DNA of 64,000 bases from Streptomyces shenzhenensis (lineage in GTDB: Bacteria > Actinomycetota > Actinomycetes > Streptomycetales > Streptomycetaceae). The position numbers were made by a program, and so were the translations under genes. Positions within the stretch are counted from its first letter, which is position 1. Each line of letters begins with the position of its first letter. This document shows positions 42,601 to 51,588 of this stretch, in pieces. The notes under the pieces are model-generated. The model saw only the letters and a list, made by a program, of their open reading frames with translations, was not told the DNA's origin and made no database searches. The stretch lies in contig NZ_PENI01000037.1 in the NCBI RefSeq assembly GCF_003688995.1, positions 36,455-100,454 of the forward strand, in the 5' to 3' direction.

Positions 42601-44723
42601 CGCTGCGCCTCACCGAGTCCGCCGCCGTCTTCGCGACGCCCCCGCAGGAACGGCCGCGGGAGCCCCGCAACCGGACCGAGGGCATGTTCGCCGACTACCG
42701 CCCCGAACACGGCGAGGACCGCACGCTGCAGGAGGCCACCGAAGGACTCGCGCCGCTGAACGGCTGGTGGGGCCGGTCGCGGTGGAGCGTGCTGCGCCAG
42801 ATCCGGGCGGTGAACCACGTGCTGTCCGGGCGGCCCGCCGACGGCAGGCCGCTGCCCGACCGGGAACGGCGCGCCGCCCTGACCGACGGCTGGCACAGCG
42901 AGGCGTACACCGTGCCCGGCATCGGCATGGTGTGGCCGTCCGTGCTGGCCGCGCTGCGCCCGCTCGCCTACCGTGCCGCCTCGCCCGCCCTGCCGGACGC
43001 GGAACGGGAGGCGCTGCTCCTGCTCCTGGAGGCGATCGCCGAGGGACCGCTCGCGGAACCTGCCGGTGTGCTCCGCGAGGTCGTGCTGAGCGAGCCGCAC
43101 GACAAGCAGCAGCGCGCCGGCCAGGTGCTGCGCCGCGGCGCCCGCACCGTGGTGGTGCTGGGCTGCGAGAGCGTCGACTCCGAGCACGAGCGCGTCGACT
43201 GGCTGGCCCTGGACCACGACCCGTCCGGCGGGTTCGGCGCGGTCGCCCACTTCCTGCTGGACAAGGAGACCCGGCACGCCTCGGACCTCCCCGCCGAGCG
43301 GCTCACCGCCGTCACCGGCCTGATCCGCGACAAGGGCGCCGCACCGTGGCAGCCCGACGCACCGGCCGTGCTCGCCGCGGCGACGCGCGAGGGTCTCGGC
43401 CCGCTCCAGGCCGCTGTGCTGCTCGCCGGCCGGCCGCGGCGGCCCGGCGCCGAGGCGCTGGCCGCCCTCGGGCTCAAGGCGCGGCAGAAGGACCTGGCCG
43501 ACGGCATGCTGGACGCCCTCGGGCAGCCGGAGGCGGCGGCGCTGATGGCGGCCCTGCTGCCCGCGGACCCCGCCGACCTGTGGACCGTCGGACCCGACAC
43601 ACAGGCCGCGGCCCGGGTGTGGGCCGAGCGTCTCGGCTCGCTCGTCCGCCTGCCCGAGGAGGTGGCCGCCGGCCTCTCCGGCGTGCCCGTCGGCGCCGCC
43701 GAGGCCGTGCTGAACCCCGGCCGGACGCCGTGGCTGAGCCGCACCACGGTCCAGCGGCCCGACAAGGACGGCGACCTGACCGCGGACGACCCCGCGGCCG
43801 TCCCCGGCCGCTACGACCTCACCCGGGCGGTCGACGCGCTCGCCGCGCTCGCCTACGGCCTGCCGTACGGGCATCCGTTGCGCGCCGCCCTGCCGGACGG
43901 ACTGGCCGCCCTGCGCCGGCGCGTCGCCGACCCGGGACTCCTCCTCGACCTCGACGTGCAGTGGACCGAGAAGGGCGGGCCGACCTCGGCCGAACTGCGC
44001 AAGGCGTACGGCCTTCCCGAACGGGGAGGCGCCGACCCGCAGGGCTTCACCCGGATCGGCGACGCGCTCGTGCTGCGCCCCTGGTACCACAGCACCGAGA
44101 CCGTACTGGTCCGCCCGGCCGGGCTCACCGGTCCGGACGACGCCGTCTTCGGTCTCGTCACGGGGCTGGTGGGCCGGGGCCGCGGCGCCGGACTGCGGGC
44201 GCTGCGGGCCGTCCTGGGCGACGAGCTGGGCCGGGCGCTCGCCGCCGGCGCCACGGGCCCCGCGGGATACGCCCAGGACCCGGCCGTGGGCGCGCCCGCG
44301 CTGGTCGCCGAGGTCGCCGCCGCGCACGGCCTGAGCGAGGACGCGGCGGCGCTCTACCTCCAGTTGCTGGCCCTGCCCGATCCGACGGACCGCAACTGCG
44401 CCCGCTGGACCGGCTGGAAGCCCGCCCGGACGAAGAAGGCCCGCGCCGAACTGGCCGCGACCGACCTGGTCGTGACGGCCAGGCGGCCGCGCGCCGGGCG
44501 CACCCTGTTCCTGCCCTGCGGCTGGCACGACCTCAGCTCCCCGGCGCTGCCGGTGGAGACCTGGAAGGAAGGGCTCTACCCGATACCCGGCCACGCCCGC
44601 GCCGTTCCGCTGCTGCCGGTGCCCGAGCTGTTCGCCCGAGCCTGGCAGCGGGTGCGCGCGGGCGACGCGCCCGCGTACGAGGAGCTCACCACGCGGGCCA
44701 CCCGCAGGGGGCGCCGCCGATGA
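39693..44723 (+). CDS. Large uncharacterised protein of the MoxR/VWA/SWIM cluster
   Basis: A 1676-aa, mostly alpha-helical, cytoplasmic-looking protein with no signal peptide or membrane segments. I recognise no catalytic motif. N-terminal helices (HHALALVKDVERLARQAKSR, VKALKEHVKDLARRLEPA) are followed by a beta-rich middle (FRYVDGELLVMWRKGSKQSG, SYWRQGRQGRQTVWLEYDP). The C-terminal RRPRAGRTLFLPCGWHDL is followed by LYPIPGHARAVPLLPVPELF. Its start overlaps the DUF4132 gene stop and its stop overlaps a 43-aa ORF, both as ATGA. It could be the largest scaffold or target-recognition component of the system. Confidence 0.7.
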   Translation: MTATTYDDTTTAALLEAGAVLPPGSTEREDADVLTVRAYGHPALGERRVVRLVPGTLGEAEDLALEFLGLVREPETPEVGQVRRETLGFPAWALVNDPANGHHALALVKDVERLARQAKSRPGAAKEGFEALADRLGRTVPHFLPTFHEQAARVFLEQENTTYAAAFFGKAREAERVHALAVDEERQRAVFLEFAFAGALTVKALKEHVKDLARRLEPATAWAQFRQLTVERCAAGMPPYASLPQDARGLIAAAGLPRVAEECALVADLIASPAAVRAPASFWTACRATLTVLAAQRPAVRARLLEIMPSGLGCSVEDDEFWLSLLAESGADRLLTGEDDTTDTAGTGGTAAADTADGVDAAGWLSRWAAFRKHGGSITRRSPATLALVRRMAPRLRAAGRPADLFTGRWHAGVDLDLLDLCVAEGVPLALPGPEAAANLALDRWFSDDAPDRRDLVAVAADPRLRRLLHQAVGALGNGRTADEVLREAAAHPVLGEVLRDWLDEAAERYTRAVGLPAARAELDRMRPFRTVAAEVGSAAVARVAGHEVAPLLGRTLRAGILDELGWPALEDALRLLDTGARKDEDNTLTVHEAWPALILARRHKAVVVGPEEILLEHDLRLPAELDRWQRPRFRYVDGELLVMWRKGSKQSGYWSARPAEVFTLGGEQIPAWWSGHDIGSPSLPLPGGGRATGGRTLHAGDTVLPPGRPVLGDGTSYWRQGRQGRQTVWLEYDPATGTHGRSSLPALLRSGIRDDAALRPASCEVLPLQPGLEHSPFGTDGSVLGRWVRTEGQGAEARTTAGTPDGRTATLRADRAGRTAGIPLGALRLPGGAEPVAAQSQLKIGLFAADDTSPGGELGRVTQHEQGGEFAAGTPFVPPVAFWHALRPRDERGSAVLRALTDGLAAELLDRAASALAGRQEALDRAGDRAARAAVPAADEAVLGAVAPALPQLTDARLLTGVAALVRTALRLTESAAVFATPPQERPREPRNRTEGMFADYRPEHGEDRTLQEATEGLAPLNGWWGRSRWSVLRQIRAVNHVLSGRPADGRPLPDRERRAALTDGWHSEAYTVPGIGMVWPSVLAALRPLAYRAASPALPDAEREALLLLLEAIAEGPLAEPAGVLREVVLSEPHDKQQRAGQVLRRGARTVVVLGCESVDSEHERVDWLALDHDPSGGFGAVAHFLLDKETRHASDLPAERLTAVTGLIRDKGAAPWQPDAPAVLAAATREGLGPLQAAVLLAGRPRRPGAEALAALGLKARQKDLADGMLDALGQPEAAALMAALLPADPADLWTVGPDTQAAARVWAERLGSLVRLPEEVAAGLSGVPVGAAEAVLNPGRTPWLSRTTVQRPDKDGDLTADDPAAVPGRYDLTRAVDALAALAYGLPYGHPLRAALPDGLAALRRRVADPGLLLDLDVQWTEKGGPTSAELRKAYGLPERGGADPQGFTRIGDALVLRPWYHSTETVLVRPAGLTGPDDAVFGLVTGLVGRGRGAGLRALRAVLGDELGRALAAGATGPAGYAQDPAVGAPALVAEVAAAHGLSEDAAALYLQLLALPDPTDRNCARWTGWKPARTKKARAELAATDLVVTARRPRAGRTLFLPCGWHDLSSPALPVETWKEGLYPIPGHARAVPLLPVPELFARAWQRVRAGDAPAYEELTTRATRRGRRR

Positions 44724-44851
44724 CCCCGCCCTCGTCGGCCGGCCCCGCCGACGAACGCCCCGAGGGACCGGGCGCCGCCGCCATGCGGCGCCCGGTGCCC
44801 CGGGCCGAGAACGACCGACGTCCGCACCACCCCGAAGGACCCCGCCGATGA
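44720..44851 (+). CDS. 43-aa ORF locked between two ATGA overlaps
   Basis: ATG 44720 overlaps the stop of the large gene, and its TGA (44849-44851) overlaps the ATG of the MoxR gene (44848). The peptide is Pro/Arg/Ala-rich (PRAENDRRPHHPEGPRR end) and has no homologue I recognise. The precise fit at both ends suggests it is translated, either as a small protein or to hand ribosomes to the ATPase gene. In E. coli a small gene (yehK) occupies the corresponding place, but I cannot claim similarity. Confidence 0.5.
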   Translation: MTPPSSAGPADERPEGPGAAAMRRPVPRAENDRRPHHPEGPRR

Positions 44852-46017
44852 CCGCCGCCCTCGCCCCCGACCCGACCCGGCAGATCGTCCCGCCCGAGGA
44901 CCGTCACGCCGCCGAACTGGCGTTCCTGGCCGCGTACGACAGCGGGCCGCGACCGCCCGCGTGGCGGCTCACCCCGCGCGCCGTCGTCACCTTCGTCATG
45001 GGCAGCGACGGCCGGGCGCTGCGGCTGCCCGACGACGCCGACGTGCCGGACGGGACGCCGCGCCGGCTCGTGGTGGAGGGCAAGTTCGTCGGCGACCGGG
45101 CCCTGGTGGAGCGGTGCGTCGTCACCCTCGCCGGGGAGCGCGGCCTGCTGCTCGTCGGCGAGCCCGGCACCGCCAAGTCGCTGCTCTCCGAACTGCTGTC
45201 GGCCGCCGTGTGCGGGACCAGCGGGCTGGTGGTGCAGGGCACCGCGGGCACCACCGAGGACCAGCTCAAGTACGGCTGGAACTATGCCCTGTTGCTGGCG
45301 CAGGGGCCCAGCCGGGCGGCGCTGGTGCCCTCCCCCGTGCTGACCGCGATGGCCCTCGGCGGCATCGCCCGCGTCGAGGAGGTCACCCGCTGCCTGCCCG
45401 AGGTGCAGGACTCCCTGGTGTCGCTGCTGTCCGAGCGGCGCATCGCGGTGCCCGAACTGGCGGGCACCGCCGACGCGCTGGCGCACGCCGCGCCCGGGTT
45501 CAATCTGATCGCCACCGCCAACCTGCGCGACAAGGGCGTCTCCGAGATGTCCGCCGCGCTCAAGCGCCGCTTCAACTTCGAGACGGTGGGCCCCATCGGG
45601 GACCTCGACACGGAGACCGCGCTGGTGCGCGGCCAGGCCCGGGCCTCGGTGGAACGGGCGGGTGCGCCCTTCCAGGTCGACGACGCCGTGCTGGAGGCCC
45701 TGGTCACCGCGTTCCGGGACCTGCGGGACGGCCGGTCGGCGGAGGGCTGGGAGGTCGAGCGGCCGTCCACCGTGATGAGCACCGCCGAGGCGGTGGCCGT
45801 GGCCGGTGCGCTGGGGCTCGCCGCCGCGTACTTCCCCGGGGACCGCGATGTGCTCGGGCTGCTGCCGGGGCACCTCCTGGGGGTCGTGCGCAAGGACGAC
45901 CCGGCGGACGCGGCCCGGCTGCGCGGGTACTGGGACGGTCCGGTCCGGCGCCGGGCCGAGCAGGGATCGGCGACCTGGCGCACCCTGTGGGACCTGCGCA
46001 CCGTGCTGGAGGGCTGA
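44848..46017 (+). CDS. MoxR-family AAA+ ATPase (YehL-like)
   Basis: A 389-aa protein. Walker A is GEPGTAKS at 104-111. The Walker B strand reads GGIARVEEVTRC instead of the usual FIDE form, so only a Glu pair remains. Sensor 1 is NLIATANLRDKG, followed by KRRFNFETVGPIGD. MoxR ATPases work with VWA-domain proteins as chaperones that insert metals or remodel complexes. The next gene ends in a VWA domain, as expected. GAAGGA lies about 9 nt upstream of the ATG. E. coli YehL is the closest functional parallel. Confidence 0.9.
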   Translation: MTAALAPDPTRQIVPPEDRHAAELAFLAAYDSGPRPPAWRLTPRAVVTFVMGSDGRALRLPDDADVPDGTPRRLVVEGKFVGDRALVERCVVTLAGERGLLLVGEPGTAKSLLSELLSAAVCGTSGLVVQGTAGTTEDQLKYGWNYALLLAQGPSRAALVPSPVLTAMALGGIARVEEVTRCLPEVQDSLVSLLSERRIAVPELAGTADALAHAAPGFNLIATANLRDKGVSEMSAALKRRFNFETVGPIGDLDTETALVRGQARASVERAGAPFQVDDAVLEALVTAFRDLRDGRSAEGWEVERPSTVMSTAEAVAVAGALGLAAAYFPGDRDVLGLLPGHLLGVVRKDDPADAARLRGYWDGPVRRRAEQGSATWRTLWDLRTVLEG

Positions 46018-46022
46018 CGGCC

Positions 46023-49000
46023 GTGCCCCTCGCCACCGCCTCCCCCGAAGAAGCCGTCGCCACCCTCACCGGTCCGGCGGCGCCCTACCTCATCGGCGTA
46101 CGGCATCATGCGCCGTCGCTGGCCGCGGCCGTGCCCGCGCTGCTGGCAGCGGCGCGGCCGGACGTGCTGCTCGTCGAGCTGCCCGCGGAACTGCAGGACT
46201 GGCTGCCCTGGCTCGCCCACGAGGAGACGCGGGCCCCGGTCGCCCTGGCCGCCGCACCGGCCGCCGGGGGTGGTGGTCCGGCGTTCTATCCGTTCGCCGA
46301 CTTCTCGCCCGAGCTCGCCGCGGTGCGCTGGGCGGCGCGGCACGCCGTGCCGGTCGTGGCCTGCGATCTGCCGCTCGCCGACCGGGCGTGGAGCGTGGAC
46401 CGGACGCCGCGGCACCCCGAGGCAGGCGCCGCCACCGGTCAGGACGCCGACGGGGGCCCGGAGGCCGACAGGGCCGACAGGATGGGCGGTTGCGGGCCCG
46501 CGCCGGAGCCGGGGGCGCCCTCTCTCGCCGGAGCGCTGCGCTCGCGGCTCACCGGCCGCCCCGGTGAGGATCTCTGGGACCGGCTCGTGGAGGCCGCCGC
46601 ACCGGGTTCGCCGCCGGAGGCGCTGCGGCGGGCGGCGCTGCTCGCGGGGTGGGCGCTGCGCGCGGACGCGACCGCGTCGGGCGGTGTCCCGGAGCTGGAT
46701 CTGCGGCGCGAGCGGTGGATGCGCGCGTGCCTGGCCGCCGCCACCGCCGGGGGTGAGCGGGCCGCCGTGGTGGTGGGCGCCTTCCACGCCCCGGCACTGG
46801 CCGCCCCGGTCACCGCGCCGGAACAGCCGCCGGCGCCCGGGGTCCGCCCGGCGGACGGCCGCGGACCGGGGTCCGCGGACCCGGCGCGCCCCGTCTGGAC
46901 GACCTCGCTCATCCCCTACACCTACGCGCTCCTCGACGAGCGTTCCGGCTATCCCGCGGGGATCCGTGACCCGGAGTGGCAGCACCTGGTCCTCGGCGCG
47001 GCGGGCGACCCGGCCGCGCTGACCGAGGCACTGACCCGGGCGGCCGTACGGATCTGCGCGGAGCTGCGGGCCCTCGGACATCCGTCGGGTCCCGCCGACG
47101 CTCGTGAGATCAGCCGGCTCGCCGGTGACCTCGCGCGGCTGCGCGGGCTGCCCGCGGCCGGCCGGGGCGAGCTGGTCGAGGCGGTGCAGACGGTGCTCGC
47201 GCAGGGCGAGCCGTACGGGCGGGGACGGGCCGTGGCCCGGGCGATGGAGAAGGTGCTCGTCGGCGCCCGCACCGGCCGGCCCGCGCCCGGCGCACCGCGC
47301 AGCGGCCTCGGCCCGGCGGTGGAGGCGGAGTTGGCGGCCCTGGGGCTGCCCGGACCCGATGCCGGCGGGCCGGGCGGCGCCCGGGACCTCCGGCTCGATC
47401 CGCTCCGTTCCGAGCTCGACCTCGGGCGTGAACTCCTGCTGCGCCGGCTGACGGTGTGCGGCGTGCCGTACGCCGAGGCCAAGGAGGCCGTCGGCGCGGG
47501 CGGGGCCGAGGCGCTGACCTCCCGCTGGGAGGTGCGCTGGACCCCCGCCACCGCGGCGATGCTGACGGCGGCCGGGGTCCGCGGGGTCACGCCCGCCCAG
47601 GCCGCCGAGGGCGTGCTGCGCGAGCGGTGGCGGGCGGAGCGGGACGAGGGCGGGCCCACGGCCGCGCAGACCCTCACCGGGCTGACGCAGGCGGCGGAGT
47701 GCGGTCTGTCCGGGCTCGCCGACGAGCGGCTCGCCGACACCGCCGATGTGCTGCCGCGGTCCGGGACGCTGCCCGAACTCCTCGCCGGCCTTGCCCTGTC
47801 GGACCGGCTGCGGGCCGGCCATGTGCCCGGTCTCGACGCCACTGCGGAACGGACCGAGCGGGCGCGGGCCGCGGCCGAGCTGCTCACCGCCGCCGCGGTG
47901 CGTCAGGTGGACGGTCTCACCGGCTCCGAGGATCCCGCCGACGCCCGCGCCCTGCTCGAACTCGCCCATCGTGCCGACGTGCTGGGCGGCATACGGCTGA
48001 CCGACGCCCTGGCCCGGCTGGCGGCCGGCGGCTCCCCGCTGATGCGCGGCGCCGCCGGGGCCGTACGGGTGCTGCTCGGGCACGAGGACCCCCGTGCCCT
48101 CGGCGCCCGCGTCGCCTCCTGGGTCGACGGGGCCTGCGATCCCGAGTCCCGGTCGGCCCTCACCACCCGGCTCACCGGGCTGCTCACCGCGGCGGGCCCG
48201 CTCCTGGAGTCCGCGGCCCCCGCCCTGGAGCCCCTGCTCGACCGGGTGTCGGAGCTGTCCGACCGGGACTTCACCGACCGGCTCCCGGCGCTTCGCGGCG
48301 GCTTCGACACGCTCAGCCCGGCGGCCCGCGACCGGCTCCTCGGCGCCGTCGAGGAGCGCCTCGGCACCAGCCACCTGGCGGACACCGCCGGCGTCGACCC
48401 GGTCGCGCTGGCCACCTGGACGACGGCGGACCTCGCGGCCCGTGCGGCGCTGGGCGCGCTGGGGCTGCTGCCGCCGCCCGCGGACTCCCCTGACGAGGAG
48501 TCCGCGCCCGTACCGGCCGGCGGCGGCGCCCCCGAGGACGGCAGACGCCTCGCCCCCGAGGACCGCTGGCGGCTGGTGCTGGGCCGCCGCAGCGACCGGC
48601 TGCCCGCGTCCGCGGCGCCGCTGGCGACCGCGCTGGACGAGCTGTACGGCGCTGGACGCGGCGAGGGCAGCCGGGGCGAGCCGGCCGGCACGGGCCGGGG
48701 CGGCGGCCGGGAGGCGCCGTATCCCGGGGTGCGGGAGTGGTCCGAGGAGCTGGCGGCCCTGTTCGGCCCCGGCATCCGTGAGGAGGTGCTGGCGGCCGCC
48801 GCCTCGGCGGGCCGGCAGGATGTGGTCGGCGAGCTGGACCCGGACAGCGTGCGGCCCTCCGTGGACCTGCTGCGCTCCGTGCTCCGGCACGCGGGCGGGC
48901 TGCCCGAGTCCCGGCTGGCCGCACTGCGTCCGCTCGTACGGCGCCTGGTCGAGGCGCTGACCCGGGAGCTGGCCACGCGGCTGCGTCCCGCGCTGCACGG

Positions 49001-49652
49001 CACGGCGCTGCCGCGTCCCGGGCGGCGGCCCGGCGGCGGGCTCGACCTGCCCCGCACGCTGCGGGCCAATCTGGCGACCGCGCGGCGCGGTCCGGACGGC
49101 ACGGTGCGGATCGTGCCGGAGCACCCCGTCTTCCGCAGCCGGGCCCGGCGCGCCGCCGACTGGCGTCTGATCCTCGTCACCGACGTGTCGGGGTCCATGG
49201 AGGCGTCCACGGTGTGGGCCGCCCTGACCGCTTCGGTGCTGGCCGGGGTCCCGACGCTGTCCACGCACTTCCTGGCGTTCTCCACGGAGGTCATCGACCT
49301 CACCGACCACGTGGCCGACCCGCTGTCCCTGCTGCTGGAGGTCAGCGTGGGCGGCGGCACCCATATCGCCGCCGGGCTGCGGCACGCGCGCGAGCTGGTC
49401 ACCGTGCCGTCCCGCACCCTCGTCGTGGTGGTCAGCGACTTCGAGGAGGGCTACCCGCTCGGCGGGCTGCTCGCCGAGGTCCGCGCCCTGGTCGGCGCCG
49501 GGTGCCAGGTCCTGGGCTGCGCGAGCCTCGACGACTCGGGCCGCCCGCGCTACTCGACCGGCGTGGCGGGACAGCTGGTCGCCGCGGGACAGCCGGTCGC
49601 CGCCCTCAGTCCGCTCGAACTCGCCCGCTGGGTAGGGGAGAAGATCGCATGA
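46023..49652 (+). CDS. DUF5682-VWA fusion protein (YehM-YehP-like)
   Basis: A 1209-aa protein starting at GTG 46023, with GGAGGG upstream. Residues 1 to about 850 match DUF5682 (PYLIGVRHHAPSLAAAVPAL and PDVLLVELPAELQDWLPWLA at the start, later VVVGAFHAPAL). After a Gly/Ala-rich linker, the C-terminal about 170 residues form a VWA domain. Its metal site is DVSGSM near residue 1053, with GGGTHIAAGL and VVVSDFEEGYPLGG further on. In E. coli the two parts are separate genes, yehM and yehP. The VWA partner of the MoxR ATPase is thus physically joined to the DUF5682 module here. The stop overlaps the SWIM gene start. Confidence 0.85.
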   Translation: MPLATASPEEAVATLTGPAAPYLIGVRHHAPSLAAAVPALLAAARPDVLLVELPAELQDWLPWLAHEETRAPVALAAAPAAGGGGPAFYPFADFSPELAAVRWAARHAVPVVACDLPLADRAWSVDRTPRHPEAGAATGQDADGGPEADRADRMGGCGPAPEPGAPSLAGALRSRLTGRPGEDLWDRLVEAAAPGSPPEALRRAALLAGWALRADATASGGVPELDLRRERWMRACLAAATAGGERAAVVVGAFHAPALAAPVTAPEQPPAPGVRPADGRGPGSADPARPVWTTSLIPYTYALLDERSGYPAGIRDPEWQHLVLGAAGDPAALTEALTRAAVRICAELRALGHPSGPADAREISRLAGDLARLRGLPAAGRGELVEAVQTVLAQGEPYGRGRAVARAMEKVLVGARTGRPAPGAPRSGLGPAVEAELAALGLPGPDAGGPGGARDLRLDPLRSELDLGRELLLRRLTVCGVPYAEAKEAVGAGGAEALTSRWEVRWTPATAAMLTAAGVRGVTPAQAAEGVLRERWRAERDEGGPTAAQTLTGLTQAAECGLSGLADERLADTADVLPRSGTLPELLAGLALSDRLRAGHVPGLDATAERTERARAAAELLTAAAVRQVDGLTGSEDPADARALLELAHRADVLGGIRLTDALARLAAGGSPLMRGAAGAVRVLLGHEDPRALGARVASWVDGACDPESRSALTTRLTGLLTAAGPLLESAAPALEPLLDRVSELSDRDFTDRLPALRGGFDTLSPAARDRLLGAVEERLGTSHLADTAGVDPVALATWTTADLAARAALGALGLLPPPADSPDEESAPVPAGGGAPEDGRRLAPEDRWRLVLGRRSDRLPASAAPLATALDELYGAGRGEGSRGEPAGTGRGGGREAPYPGVREWSEELAALFGPGIREEVLAAAASAGRQDVVGELDPDSVRPSVDLLRSVLRHAGGLPESRLAALRPLVRRLVEALTRELATRLRPALHGTALPRPGRRPGGGLDLPRTLRANLATARRGPDGTVRIVPEHPVFRSRARRAADWRLILVTDVSGSMEASTVWAALTASVLAGVPTLSTHFLAFSTEVIDLTDHVADPLSLLLEVSVGGGTHIAAGLRHARELVTVPSRTLVVVVSDFEEGYPLGGLLAEVRALVGAGCQVLGCASLDDSGRPRYSTGVAGQLVAAGQPVAALSPLELARWVGEKIA

Positions 49653-51487
49653 GCCAGGGACTTCCCCCGGTCGCGCCGTCCGTGACCGCCGAACTCGTCG
49701 GGGCGCTGACCCCGCGGCTGCGCAAGCGGCTGGACGCGGGCGTCAGCAAGCTGGCCGGCCGGCCCGTCGTCCGCGACGGGGACACGGTGCGCATCGCCGT
49801 CGACGACACGACCGACCTCGAACTCCACGCCCCGGGCGGCACGGTGACGAGTGCGGACGCCGTCCGCTGCGGCTGTCTGCTGGCCCCCGACTGCCTGCAT
49901 CGCGCCGCCGCGGCCTCCGCGGCCCCGGTCGCCGCACCCGAGGCCACCGGGGAGGAGGGGACGGCCGAGGAACCGGGGACGCCCGGGGCATCCGCCGCTG
50001 CGGAATCGACCCCCGCCGGGGACGCTGCCGTCGGCTCCGGTCCGGCGCGGTCCTCCGGAGACGGCGCGGCGGCCGGACCGGCCGGGCCCGAGACGGCCAC
50101 GCCCGGACAGCTGGCCGCCGCCCAGGATCTGCGGCACGCCACCGCCGCCGTGCTGGAGGCGGGCGCGGACGGCGCCGGTGCCGTGCTCCAGGCGGAGCTG
50201 CTGCGCGCGGCGCACACCGCACGGCTCGCGGGACTGCCCAGGGCCGCCGCCGCGGCGGTCTCCGTGGTCACCGCGGTGCGCGCGGCCCGCTCCGCCGACC
50301 CGGCGTACCGCCTCGCCGACCTGGTCGCCGCGCTGCACGAGGTGCTGACCGTCGCCCATCTCGTCCCGCACGCCACGGGCGCGGAGCTGGCCGCCCTGCG
50401 CGGCACCGTACGGCAGCCGTACACGCCGGACGGCTCGCTGCGCCTGTACGGCGTCTTCTCGGAACCGGTGCTCACGGCGACCGGGTACGCGGGCGCCGTC
50501 ACCTGGACCGCCGACGCGCAGGGGCGCCTGTACTCGGTGTCCGACGTGGCGCCCGGCGGCGCCGGCCGGGCTCTGGGCGCCGCCGACCGGACCGTACGCA
50601 TCGGCGACACCGCTCTGACGCACCGCGCGCTGGCCCGGGCCGGGCTCGCGGTGTCCGGCGCGACCGTCTCCCCGACCGGCCGGCTCGGCGCGGGCGCGGC
50701 GGTGCGGGCGGTGCGTGCCTCCGGTGCCGCCTGGAGCGAGCCGCGGCTCGCCGGGCTGTGGGCCGTGCCCGTCGCGGACCAGGTGGGCCGGGCCCTGGAC
50801 GGCGGCCATGACCTGCTGTTCCTGGACGTCACGCTCGTCGGCACGGTGCGCGAGGCGGCGGGCGAGGCCCTGTTGGCGGAGTGCGGCGGGCTGACGCTGC
50901 GGCTGGCCGCCGCCCACGACCACCCGGCGCTCCCCGACCGCGACAACCTCCGTCTGCTGGCCGCCGCGCGCGGCAGCAGGCTGCGGATCGTCGCCCGGCT
51001 CACCCCGGCATCGCACCCCCGTGCCCTGCTGCTCGCGGCGGGCCACCCGACGGACCCGGACACCCGGGTGGACCTGGGCCTCGACCGTCTGCTGCACGCG
51101 GACCTGCCCACCGGCCCGCCGCCCGCGTCCTGCGCACCAGGGCCCGCGCCCGAGGAGGCCCCGCTGCACCTGCTGCGCCGCCGGATCCAGCAGGCGGCGT
51201 CCGGCGGGCGGCGCGTGCTGGCCTTCTCCGGCGGTGACACGGCGGACCGCCGCCGGCTGCGCCGGCACGGCCTCGCGACCGCCGCCGACCTCGTCGACGC
51301 CCTGCACTCGGCCGCGGCGGACCGCGCCCGCGATCCCTTCGGCCGCCTGCTGCCCGCCGACCGGGAACGGTTCGCCCGCCGTTGGCTGGCCGCCGTCCGG
51401 TACGCCGAGGAGGTGGACCGCGCGCTGTGCGCCGCGGCCTGGGGTGCGGGCCGCCGCTCCCCCGTCTCGGCGGCCCGCACACACTGA
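49649..51487 (+). CDS. SWIM zinc-finger protein (YehQ-like)
   Basis: A 612-aa protein with a SWIM finger near the N-terminus: RCGCLLAPDCLH gives Cys74, Cys76, Cys82 and His84 in CxCx(n)CxH order. An Ala/Glu/Pro-rich linker of about 70 residues follows, then a large domain with LRLYGVFSEPVLTATGYAGA and VRYAEEVDRALCAAAWG. SWIM fingers bind DNA or proteins. It is the last gene of the set and overlaps the VWA gene by ATGA. A hairpin right at its stop could end the transcript. Confidence 0.88.
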   Translation: MSQGLPPVAPSVTAELVGALTPRLRKRLDAGVSKLAGRPVVRDGDTVRIAVDDTTDLELHAPGGTVTSADAVRCGCLLAPDCLHRAAAASAAPVAAPEATGEEGTAEEPGTPGASAAAESTPAGDAAVGSGPARSSGDGAAAGPAGPETATPGQLAAAQDLRHATAAVLEAGADGAGAVLQAELLRAAHTARLAGLPRAAAAAVSVVTAVRAARSADPAYRLADLVAALHEVLTVAHLVPHATGAELAALRGTVRQPYTPDGSLRLYGVFSEPVLTATGYAGAVTWTADAQGRLYSVSDVAPGGAGRALGAADRTVRIGDTALTHRALARAGLAVSGATVSPTGRLGAGAAVRAVRASGAAWSEPRLAGLWAVPVADQVGRALDGGHDLLFLDVTLVGTVREAAGEALLAECGGLTLRLAAAHDHPALPDRDNLRLLAAARGSRLRIVARLTPASHPRALLLAAGHPTDPDTRVDLGLDRLLHADLPTGPPPASCAPGPAPEEAPLHLLRRRIQQAASGGRRVLAFSGGDTADRRRLRRHGLATAADLVDALHSAAADRARDPFGRLLPADRERFARRWLAAVRYAEEVDRALCAAAWGAGRRSPVSAARTH

Positions 51488-51513
51488 GCACATCCGGACA
51501 CGTGATGGTGCTC
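51486..51513 (+). terminator. Hairpin at the end of the yeh-like operon
   Basis: GAGCACATC (51486-51494) pairs with GATGGTGCTC (51504-51513), with one bulged base, across a 9-nt loop. It starts at the SWIM gene stop codon and lies before the LuxR gene. Confidence 0.45.
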
Positions 51514-51588
51514 GGTTGAAGTCTCGGTGACGCGCGCGGCGCACGGATATGGGTACAACTGCGTATACGGACCGAGTGAGAGGAACAC

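Noticed and set aside
39603..44594. Minus-strand open frame of 1663 codons opposite the large yeh-cluster gene
   Set aside because: The plus-strand gene has exact ATGA overlaps at both ends and a protein-like composition; the antisense frame does not.
45282..49385. Minus-strand open frame of 1367 codons opposite the MoxR and VWA genes
   Set aside because: The plus strand encodes clear Walker and VWA motifs; the opposite frame is a GC-driven shadow.
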